Source: Undaria pinnatifida (Eukaryota > Sar > Phaeophyceae > Laminariales > Alariaceae). From it: a stretch of 64,000 nt of DNA. This document shows positions 10,363-22,300 of this stretch, piece after piece. The translations under genes and the position numbers were made by a program. How positions within the stretch are numbered: the stretch's first letter is position 1; every line of letters starts with the position of its first letter. The notes beneath the pieces are model-generated. The model was not told the DNA's origin and searched no databases. It saw only the letters and a list, made by a program, of their open reading frames with translations. The stretch is from assembly GCA_012845835.1 (NCBI GenBank), contig JABAKD010000026.1, positions 14,980,533 to 15,044,532 on the forward strand, read 5' to 3'.

Positions 10363-13300
10363 GTATGTATGCTTGGAACCGGATTCGCTTTTCGAGTAGG
10401 ATACTGTATATAAAATGCGCACACAGGCAGCTCTGCTTCAGCTCTTCGTTCAATTCCACAAAGCCTACGTGCGACACATTGTACATCGCATCGTTTTCAG
10501 TTGATATGTTTCAGGTCCATTGGGCTCTAAAGATAATAGCTACGTATACCTAACACCAGGTATTATTGAGTGTACTTCACATAAGTTTGTTTTAGAACGA
10601 ATGCGTGGCCAGTCAGGCGACGATCACGTGCCGGGCTGATGCTGCATTTGCTTCGCCATCACACCCTGCCAGTCGTGTTCGCGTACTTACGTACGCTACG
10701 CACAGATGCGTACGATTTGTACGTTGGTTGGTAGCAGAGAGACAACTCCGAGTCTAGGTTTACCGCTTTGGTTGCCCCGCCCCCCCCCGTATCTCCTTGT
10801 TGTGCCTTTTCTGGATGGGTTTCAGTCGTCTACTTTTTCAGGTTCATCTGCTCCAAATACATGTGATAACGAAAAAGATAAATAATATGTGTATGATGTG
10901 GTAGTGGATACATTTGTGATACCGTGTGCACACCAAAAATGGTGTGACGTGACCTATTATCCACCGCGTGGCGAAATCCACATCAATCACTCAGGCGAGA
11001 CCCTAGAGCCCTAGCGGTAATGTACCCAGGACCCTTGCTGTAGAATGGGTATTGAGAAACATTTAGGTAGCGAAGTGTTTCTGGTCGACGGGGCTCTTTG
11101 TTCTCAGGAAGCATCAATGATCGGTGGCACGTCTTTCATTAACGTTTTTTTGCTACATAGACAGCAAGTGATAAATTTATATACTTTGGGACACGGGTCT
11201 ACTTACATTAATTATTGCAGTTGCTTTACGTTACAATATTGAAGAAGCCAGTTTATCGCCAGACCAAAATATGAAGCATCCCAAGTGGAAAGTCTGTTTG
11301 ATGTATTGATGTATTGATGTGTATGGTGCACCCCTTACCGATCACTTTTATTGTCTCCAGTGCTGAAGGCGAGGGGTCTGGTGGTGAGTGTGGTTTGACA
11401 AAAAAGCTGGTGTAACGAGCCGTTTATGCTTTGTTTTTGCCGTTGCATCTGATTTTGTTAAATCATTGAGAGGCAGCCGGTGATGCATGTTGGAGATGAG
11501 CTTGCTTGAGAGCCCCCCTAACACATCTCCATACCCTTGTCCACCCTCTCTCGGTCAGTGTCTCGTTCCCTCTCAAAATGGTTCATCTCGTGTGGCCGCT
11601 ACAGGAGCGTGTTCCGTACTTCGACTGCTACTGGGTGGTTCACCGTGTATGTCATCGTACGTGCGATGCTAAAATACGCCCGTCTGGTTTGACATGTAAT
11701 TTCTTTCAGCAACACATGTGACATCAGCTAGTTTGCCGTTTATCTTCTGCTGCAAAAAAATATGTGATACACAATACACTATATATTTTCCTCGTGGATT
11801 TGTTTACTACTCTCAATTTTCTTATTATCATGTATTCTTCGAAGAACGAGGTCTCTCAACTGGGGAAACTCAGAAATGTGAGGTACACCGTCCTACCGGA
11901 GCACTGGTCGTCGTATCGAGTACGGAACGCGATAGGGTTGGTGGGGTGCTTGATGTTCCACACCAGCAGACGCAACCTGACTCGCACATGCTTTCCCCGT
12001 GTCCTCGCATCTCCTCTGCGAAAGTCCGTCGGAGATGTAATTCTCGTGGTCGGCGGGTGCCTTCCTGCCTATCATAACCCCGCACATTTCGCCCTACTCG
12101 CCCCCCCTCATTTTCTCTCCGCCTCCCTGGTGATTTCTCTTCTCGTGCAGCGGCTTCAGCAGCGCACCTTCAGTGTTTTGACTGCGCGCTGTTCGTGGTA
12201 TTTTGTGCGTGCGTTAGTAAGAAACTTCCGCCTGGCATTACATGAGATTTCTTCTGAATGGCACCAACTAGCTGAGTTGCCACGAGACGCATACGACGAT
12301 ACCCATTAGCAAGAAGCTTTACAGGTAAGTATTTTTGGTTGACGGGGGTTACTTAACGAGGACGGTGCATAGCTTACTTATCATTTCGGACAACCGCGGA
12401 GCTTAAAGCCCGCTCGGCGGGAAGTTCATCCTGGGCGATGCAAGCATGCAGGAACCGGAGTCGTCTAACTCGGTACATAGTCTAGTCTACGGCAGTAGCT
12501 GTGATAATCATGCCGTCTTGAACCCCAAGTTCTTTAAGTAGACTGCATAGTCTAATACTCGAAATGCGTACGAGTAATAATCACATAGACTAACGAAACA
12601 GCCATTTCAGCTGTAAGACAAAAAAGATTATCCAATGATTTATCAACATTGTACGCGTCGACAAATAAATGGATAGTGTACGCTGGCTCTTCGACTCAGT
12701 GGCCAGACTCGAATATCAACAGCGATCTGATTGCCATACTTGTTTCGAAACCATTGTACTTTGATACTGAACCTAGGCGATGGGAAAAATTCGATCGGAT
12801 TGATGTTTCCCTTGGTCGAAACTACATTTTTTGGTGAAATACGGGGCTCGTCGAGCGAAGATCTTCATTTTAGTCACCACTCTCCACCACCCTGCGCCGT
12901 ATCATGCGTCACAAGAACGCTCTCCAGACGTGTCCTGCTGACACCACGTGTGCGTATAGGCGACGCTCTGGCTGACACTACCACCACGCCTTGTTCTGGG
13001 AGGTAGAGGTCGGTCTACCTGCTGTTGAGGCCGCTAATTATTGTTCTTCCCGCTTTTATCATACGATGATAGATACAGAAGTGCCAGTTATCCTGACAAC
13101 GAGCTGGGATCGTTCGTGCGTGAAGACGTTTACTCCAAAGTTTCGAGCCGTGTGAAGGTGTATGATAAATGCATCGTGCCTTGTTGCATGACGTAGCTCC
13201 GTGACTGAAAATGTTTGGAATGGCACCCCCCCCCCCCCCCCCCCCCCCTCCCCTGAAGCAGCGTAAATTATTCGTTGCTATATACCTGGTACATCACGGT

Positions 13301-16300
13301 ACTGCTTCGAAGAACGTATACACTTGAATTCATGTCATAATCCGTAAAGTTGTGAGGTATGCACCTCTGCCATTAGAGGGCCTTGGAATACTACGTGGTG
13401 CACATCTAACGCACCACGTGCTCGAATAGAGTTTTTTTTCAATCTGTTGCTTTAGCGGTGATCTAAAGATAGATGCAGGCGTTCCGCCGTAAGAAGGTAG
13501 TCCGAAATGATGAACACGTGCAATTCGACGCTAGCGGTACAGCAGCGAACGTTTCTGGGTTCCTAACACGAGAAGCTCGTCATCAACATCACCCGAAGTA
13601 TGACTTTCGAGGCATTCTGTGCTCGGGAAACCTGACAAGCACACAAAACAATCAGGTCAAAATTTCGATATGGCCAGTTCGCTAGGCATATCTGTTCTGA
13701 AACTTAGGTCTGTAGTTTAGTTGTGGAGGTTTTGCAATGTTTCGGTGTAGATTTCTTGGGGCGAATGGGGTCTGCGAACCACAATTACCTGGTTGGGCAT
13801 TGTGATATTGTGAGAAGCCATTGACCTACTTATAGTTTGCAGTGGAATCTCGCCGACGGTAGTTCCCAAGGTATTGTCCACAGCCGGTGGTAATGCTTCA
13901 ATACACAATCGAAGGCGTTAACCGCCGCGATCACGTCCGGCTTGGGGCTGTTATTAGGCCAGGTTGTTGGGGAAAGGTTTATATGTTACGGCGTGATGCG
14001 TGGCAGGCAGCCAAAGAGGTAGCGGCATCCCCATGAAACGACCACGCTCGGAACACCTGAACGTCCTGCAGATATAGAGTTGAAGACACCTATTGGCCGG
14101 TGGCACGACAGGGAGTGTAAACCGTTTTTCAGTCAGCCTTTGTTACCTCCTTTTGACTTTACTTCTTTCTGAACCTCCATGTCTCCTATAACCATTACCG
14201 GCTTTTCGTCATATTTCTCCTACTTGTACCCCCAACTTAGGTTTCGAGAGGGATGCACAGAAGTACCCAACTAAGTGGCAAGCCACATAGAAGAATTGCT
14301 GCACACACCTCTCTCGTTTCATACGCCATTCTGACCGCAGCGTGTTCGAGAACTACGACACTATCCTATCAGGGTGACTGCTCGAAGAGCGGGGGTCCCC
14401 TGCCGGCCAGGGAAATTTTTACACGAGAACCAATCACCCTAAGTAGACTCTAACGACCCGGAATTGTTGCACGCGTGAATGGCTGCAGCCCCGACTGGGT
14501 TTGGCATCAGACAGATTGTTCGTGCCACTCCAACTTCAACCGAAGAGTTATTCCTGTAGTGTTGGCCTGCCTTCCTTAATTTTTCAGGTAAAGATTGGAG
14601 CTCGAGTTTGTTCTATAGTGTGTCCTCTGTTGTTTTCACTCATTGGGTCCATTCTGGTTGTAATACCTCCGTCGTTGTTTTGCGAACGGTTGCCATTCTG
14701 GAGTTCCCACGAGTTGTTCGCTCTGGTCCACGATTAAGTACTGATGCTCTATACAGAGTTGGTCTGTCATCGTTACACGAATGACGTCATCTGCTCTAAA
14801 CGTATCTGCAGGGGTTTTGCGTTTGTGCGAGTACAAAATGCCGTCCTCCATGCCCGCGTGCATTCAAGCGTCTCTATCTTGGGCCCTTGCATACAGAACC
14901 CAGTGTTCTTCGCCCAATGTCGTGTGATCTTGCTTGCGTTGTTACGAAATACATACGTACGAATTCCCGTCTGGGGTTCGCACCCTTTGTGGTCCCCTCT
15001 GCCTTGAAATATGGCACCACGTATGCCGTAATCTCTTGTGTTTTTGTGTGTGTTCAGCTTTTTTCGTCATCTCATGTGCTCTGCTTTTTATCTTGGTTTC
15101 ACACTATTGGAGTGCCCGCGCTTATTGTCGTGACCATAACACGTCATATTTTCTTTTTTTTCCGATATTCAACACGGCGGCCGGAAACAGACATGCACAA
15201 GAGGACGTGTCATACCCAGTGATGGTGGAGAGGCCCCGACTGGTATATCCGAATCAGCCGAAGAAGAGCACGTCGCGAGTGTTGCCGGCAACATCCAAAG
15301 CGCGCGCTATGCGCATCCTGTTTCTGACTAACGCTCACAACGGCATGAGCCAGGCTCTCTATCTCAACCTCACGCAGAAAGGACATCAGGTACGGCGGTT
15401 ATTCTCTGAATTCAAATTTTCTTGTTTATTTCCTCGAGCAATATGATACAATGCAGGCTGCCCCTGTACGTTAATACATTCGTTTGTTTGATTTTATGTG
15501 TGATATTTTGTCAGTCTTTGCATGTTGGAGTCTTCCCTGCGACCGAGGACGCGGTTGCGACGATGGCCGACATTTGTGTTGGAAGCATTTACAAAACAGG
15601 CTCATTATGCTTGGGTTTAAAAACGTGATGGTCAGAAAGCTTTTCTGCGATGAGTGCACCAGAGTCTGCTTTCTCTCTGTCAGATTTGTTCGTCGTTTTT
15701 CGAGCGTCTGTCTGTCGTTGATTGAATCTAGCGCGTTTGAACCAAGCGTTTGTGGAACCGAATTTCCACCTCTTTCGGCAAGAGAGCGGAACAGTCTGGT
15801 TCGTAGTGTTTGCGATGTTTCTTTGCTGTTGCAGGTTCGTCGCCGGGGGTGAAACGGTGATGGCAACATTGATAAGTTCCGGTACGTGCATGGTTTAGCA
15901 TCATTTGGAAAAAGTTTGAATTTTAAGCTCGTCGATACACGCAGCGAGTTCGTTATGCGACGATGCTGTTCAGTGTCAGATTGTGAGCACAGAGTGTGCA
16001 GACAACCCAGCTACCATAGGCCTTCAAATGTGTCGGCAGCGTCGGACAATATCGGCAAACGGCTCTTAGGTACTTCACTCAAAATGGAGACGTTTCAGGG
16101 TGACAGGACGCGCATCTAATGCTTGGCAACAAACGTACTTAAGTACTGTACCATACGGAATGTGTGTCGTTGACCAGACCATCGTGAGACATCCCCGTTG
16201 CCATTGATTGAAGCAAGCCTACGGCGTAGAGGTTACATCTACAACTCGCGTATGTGACAATCACTGACTTTGATTTGGAGTGATTTGCTTTTGTCACGCG

Positions 16301-19300
16301 TGTGGCTTCTCTCTGTGTTAGGCCTAGAAAATCTCGCAATAATTGCCGGCAATTGCGGGTAAGCAGTGGCCGTCAACCATCGTGTCGAGTACAGTCCGCT
16401 GCAAATCTTGTTCGCTTTAGGACACCGTGCAAGTCGCGTGTAGCTTGAGCAACATTGAGTACCCACCCGAACCCCGGAAACAAATGGAGCCACCGCATTG
16501 CGAATTTCCCACGGCGTCATTTTGAACTCAGGGTTATTTTATGGTCTGCACGTTGTGTTTGGCGGGCAAACGCTTGACGCTTGCTACGGTGGAGGTAGCA
16601 TTTCTTTTCTATTTCTTTTTTGTGTTTGACGTGGCTCCTTCACCCGAATTCGTTGTAAATAGGCCACTTTGTTTGCACGATTCTTGTTGTGTACGTAAGT
16701 TATTGGATTTGTCATCCGTTGACGGTGCTAGTTTTTCTTACAGATCAGTTTTTGAGTTAAAGACATGTCTTAAGCTCCCAAATTGAGGGATGGTATTAAA
16801 AGAACACTGGAGCCCTTCTATCGTAGCAGGCGTCGTCGCCGGACGTCACTCTACCTATTTCCTAATATATATTTTTTGCCGGGGCGTCGTTTCCAACTAT
16901 TTTTTAATGCTTCTCGGCATTAATATTTCTGTATCTTGTGTTACAATTATGTCGCACGAACAAAGTCAAGAGGTACTCAAACTACCCAGCTACAAGGTGG
17001 TGACGGTCTTGACTATAAAACTTGCTTGACGATATTATTACGCTGTTCGACAGGACGACGTCAGCCCAGATTTTCCACGATCGTACAGTGATATAATTCA
17101 CATGAGAAATGGAAGTATGTGTGTGCCTGTTCTGCGTTGGGTTGAAATGAATCGGCTCAAACACCTTCTTGCTGTTGCTAACCATATCTCCCTTCGCTCC
17201 TCCCAAATTTTTGTCGTTCTAATGAAAAAGGTGATGCTTCACGTCGCGCGCGGAGAGGACGACATGCTAGCCGCCCACGATGCTTTCGGCCCCGACGCCA
17301 TCGTAGCACCGTTCCTTACCAAGCGCGTGCCAGAGCGCTTGTGGAAGAACAATAATAAGTGTCCCGTTCTGATCGTACATCCGGGAGTCCGTGGCGACAG
17401 AGGCGTCAGCTCGATTGATTGGGCGCTCAAAGGTACGTAACCCCTGAACAAATGTACGACAGAAGGTGGGCGTCTGTATCCACTACCAAGTGAGGTCCTC
17501 TCGCACGAGGGATTTGGTGTATAGCTCTGAACCGGTTTATTGCATTTTCCTTCTCGGCGAGCTCCGAACACAAGAGCTCCACCGGCAATGCATATTGATG
17601 TTTGACAAACCGTAAAACACAGCGGATTTCATAGAGCATGCCAACAGACACTCTCGGTAGTCCAAAACACCCCCCTCTGATCGTGACTCTTGTCTGTATG
17701 GCATACGTTCGGGTCCGTCTTGCAGCACGGATCGGTTTCCCCTAACGACGGCGGTCACAGTTGTATAGCCGGATCAGGTAGACTGGAGGCTTACCTATAT
17801 CACAGTCTGCGACATTGTTAGGTCAAAAATGCTGCGTCAAAAGACTCGATACCGTTACCTATACGCGCGATTGACGGAACACGAACAATCCCAAAGCACA
17901 CCTTGGGACACGTTAAACCCAAGCGAAAAAAACTAAAAGTGTACCTGGTACATGCAATATCAAATTATACTGTATGATTCCCAAAAGGATAGCTTTACTC
18001 TTTCGTCCAGAGAGTACACCACGCAAATTTCCGCCCCCCTCCCTTCAAATCTCCTGGAAAGTGGTGTTGCACGTCGCTTGGATATCACGGGTCTATTCCC
18101 TCGACGGTGTTACAAATGATATTTCCCCGGTTTGGGCAGGTTGTCTACCAGAGTGGGGGGTAACCATTCTGCAGGCCGACGAGGAGATGGACGCCGGGGA
18201 TGTCTGGAAATCGTCAACCTTCTCCGTCCCGCACTCGTCAACGCTCACAAAGTCCGCCTTGTACAACAAGGTGCGAGTTGCGGTTAACAGTCTTCTTTGC
18301 ACGACATGGAACGCGAACAGGGCCTTCGTCATATGTGACCAATGACCAAGGCTACGGTAGGGGGGGTACCCCCATTCTCAAGGGTGTGTTTGAGCCACTC
18401 GCACGAGTGGCTCTGTACCCCACAGATGAAGGTGGTTTAGGCACTTGTTTCGGCGCAGCTTAGATCACCTTTGCATTGCGAATTAATTTCGCCAATGTAA
18501 AACATGAAGAATACGTAAAATCGCATAGGAACAAAGGGGTTACTCGCGCGAGTGACCCCTGGCCACTGAAATAAAAGGCCCAAAAGGGGTCCCCCCTACC
18601 GTAGCCTGGGTCCAATACTCAAACGGCAAATACACAAGCGATAGCGAGTAGATTTCAACTCAAGACCAACATACCAACGGTCAATCCTAGTCTGACCTTT
18701 GCCAATATTTCCCTAGTTGTTCCAGCGCTCTGCGACAAGTTACAAACACCTATCCGTATTGAGCAGTCTACTACATACTACCCATATATTGTGGACCCTA
18801 ATGGCCACCTGTTGCAGGGCCCCAGGGCTCCTGCCAACGGCGTCAAACCTGTTTTTTCATCCATTGAAAGAAACTCGTTGTCGACAATGGAGTTGCCGTC
18901 CAACTCCGCACGTCGGATTATACGTAAACGCTTCGTGGTACTAGTTTGTTTAGAGAGTGGTGGTCCACTGAATATCATTTTCCGGTCTTCAACGGCAAAA
19001 TGGATACGTCGAACACTCTCGGTTTCTGTTAGCTTGACGACGAAAGGGCATGTTACATAGAGTTGTGATTGCTCTTCGAAAAGAGGCTTGGTGTCTATGG
19101 CAACGTTATGCATAAATGTGCGGAATGAGCCAAGAAATAATGATTTCAACATCAGCAAGAATTCACTGTTGATGGTAGGCGTACTACCCCAATACGTATT
19201 CCACTGATTGTCGGAGGTCCCAACCAGCGTTTTGGAACTTGCCCAGGGCAACGGTGGAACCGACCCACGTCCACGTTAAATGCGTTACGCTCATAAGAGA

Positions 19301-22300
19301 ACGCAGTATAGCGTGTGATAACTGTCTTTTTAAGACACAGACTTAGACAGCGTAACCAATCAACCAACTTATGTGTGTCCCCGCGCCTACGCTGGTAAGT
19401 ACTCGCTCGATATAAACCTATTTATTAATCCAGCATTCCTCAACCGCTACCAGATACGATGTTCGTGCGTTCATATCTCTGCTTGTGGTGTACGGTGGAT
19501 AGCCATAGATTGTGCATGAATTCGTGGATTACGATATATCATGTTTATGGCACAGGTACCCCTGAAAGCCCCAGTGTTCAAACGTTGCCCGCTGAACTGT
19601 TTCTGACATCGTTTGACACAGATGAGAACTACCAAGGTTGTTGGATGGTATACGCTATGGGTATCCGTAAGAAGCCGGTGTGGAGTACCTTACCACTGAA
19701 ACGTATCTGAAACCTGTTTCCATGGATGTTGACAACCAGCGTTTGGTGTTTAAGCAGTGACGTGGTTTGTCGTCGTAGTTCCGGTATTTCCGTCTGGAAC
19801 ATGTACTTGATTTTATGTGGGACCCCTACTTTATCTCCACCAAGCATTTTCTCCTTGCGCACCTTGTGGTGTGTCAGTTCGTCACACGCTTCGCAGCCTT
19901 ACTCGTCCGTTGCGTCCCGGACTCTCGAACGATGCCTGATGCCTCAACGACAACACTGTCGATAATTTGATGACGCGTCAATACAGCTCTGCGTGCCAGC
20001 GGCTTTGGTGGGCATAGAGGCGGCCTTGAAACGTTTCCAGAACGGTATTCCGCCACGGCCTTTGGACTACAGGTGGGTCAGCATAAATATCCAGACTAGG
20101 TTCACGGCCGTTAGACTGCCGTAGACGGTATCTGCGGGTAGAACCGCAACGGTTTCGAAAAGAGGGGGACGGTTCTTGCTATACTCCTTCGCTACAGTAC
20201 GGAATGTTTGGATTATTTCCCGTAGGTCAATAGTAGACAGGTTCTGCGGAAAATACGAGCGGACTCAAACCACGTTAGGCTAACAACATACCCACGCTGC
20301 GAGAGGCCAACCCTAGACACTGGTTGACTATGCAGATAGTACTTCATATATTATGCTCTAGAGCTGTATATATCTCCCGCAAGGTTCTCTATTTGGATTT
20401 GTACCCATGCCCACTGACGGGCCTCGGGCAAAACCATATTCCCTAAACTACGAATTGTATGCTCGTCCTGTTTCCAGCCATTCGGATGTGATAGGTACCC
20501 TGAAGCCGACAATGAAACTGGCGGACCGCGCCGTGGACTGGTCCACCATGTCTGCAGACGAAGCGGCTCGAACCGTGCGTTTCAGTGACTCCAGCCCGGG
20601 TTGCCCGCACACAATTGGTGCCACGAAGTATCGGCTGTTTGGTGCCGTCGCTGAAGGTGGCGTTGTTGGTGGCTGCGGTGAACGGGGCGCAAGGGAAACG
20701 GAGCATGTTTTCGCGAGGAAAGGCGTTGAACCTGGGGACCCTGTCGGTGAGCGTATTGCTTTGTCTGAGAAGTTTTGCTTAGACGAGGTAACACAATGTG
20801 GTAGTTTGGTTCTGGACGACTGGTCTGCTCAACTTAACATGGTCGTCTGAAACTCAGGAGACTCGTGTTTTCCCAATGGTTGCCCATCGTGAAGCACACT
20901 GATGTTGCTCAAGACCCATGGTCACAGAGCTGAAATGAGATCGTCATCTCACATTCTTGGATGCTGAAAAAAAAAGACAATGTCCCGTATATGTCACCTG
21001 GTATGGCCGTTTCATAATGCTACTATTTCAAGCTATAAGCGGTTGGCACGTCGCGGCCCTCCAAAAAATGTTCGCCTCTCAAGATATCTAAATGTCATCA
21101 TACGTTTATCAAATATAGGTAAGATAAACGGAGCTGTGCTTTTCAAGTGCTCGGACGGGACGGGGCTCTGGATCTCGCAAATGAAGCGCGTCGGCCAAAC
21201 CCACTGCACCGACGCCGACAACACGTTTCATGTTCCCCCCATCAAGCTTCCATCCACACTGGTTCTCCCCAAGGACGTCGTGGAAGCCTTGCCGTGTATC
21301 TCCGAGCCGTCTCTGTATGTGCCGTTTGGGGAAAGGCCATCGACATTTCAGGAGGTATTCAAACACCACAAGGTCTTCGTTTCAGAGCAAGGGCGTTGCG
21401 TACTCTTTGATGGTTGATGTGGTTGAAGCATCTGTCGTAGACGGGGGCCATCGAGCAAAGGCGCGGTCAATAGTGAAGGTGCATGCATGTTTCCATGAGG
21501 ATCCATACTCGAGTCCTGGAGCTCGATTTCCTCAACCAATGAACTACAGTGTGAACGTACCCATGACCTACAGCAAGCATACTGGATAAAAAACAGGAAA
21601 CAAGTACTACACGAAATTTCGAAAAATTCAGTTGAGGATCTCCGTCGTTTGGTAGAGGTTCAGCAAAAATCTGCTGGCTCCATCGCAGCATGCTTCTGAA
21701 GAGATTACCGTAAACAGCATAGGTCAAGGTTCTTGGGAAACTTTGCCAAAGAAGCTAGGCACAAGGCAATGTTCCCTGCCATGTATTCTTAAAGGTAGGG
21801 TACATTTTGATTTTGATTGTGAAGTACTCGAGCGCGGATGTTCCTATGGATAATCATTCGGTGCACCTCATTCGACGCAGGCTGAGTGTAGTGGAGCCGC
21901 TCAAACGTGGTTTATGCGTTTTCTATCGCCCAAGGAAGACTAAGCACCCGCGACACTTGAGCTACAGTCATTAAAAAAAACAAAATGTAGCTTCAAACAA
22001 CGGGGAGTGATCGGTTGTATACCTCTTACTGGTACAAATATTTATAGTACGACTTACAGGATATACATGATAAAATGGTGCTCGCATTCTTTCCAAAACC
22101 GTCAGATTTATCCCCTTAAAGGATTGAGCGCCTCGCCCGTCCCGCCCCCCCCCCCCCCCCCCCCGATGATAAACTGGTGCATTCTTTCCAAAACCGTCAA
22201 ATTTATCCTCTTGAAGGGTTTATTTTTTCTACGCACAGATTGAGCTGCCCTCCTCCGCCCCTGCCCCCTCTTGATCAAACCCAGGCACCCACGTCCTTAA

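Noticed and set aside
11764-12309. 181-codon plus-strand ORF in intron 1
   Set aside because: No recognisable motif, overlapped by open frames of similar quality, and it lies inside a phase-consistent intron.
18700-18760. NTYPY peptide resembling a Polinton minor capsid motif on the plus strand
   Set aside because: Only five residues match, an in-frame stop follows at once, and nothing else of that family can be read nearby.
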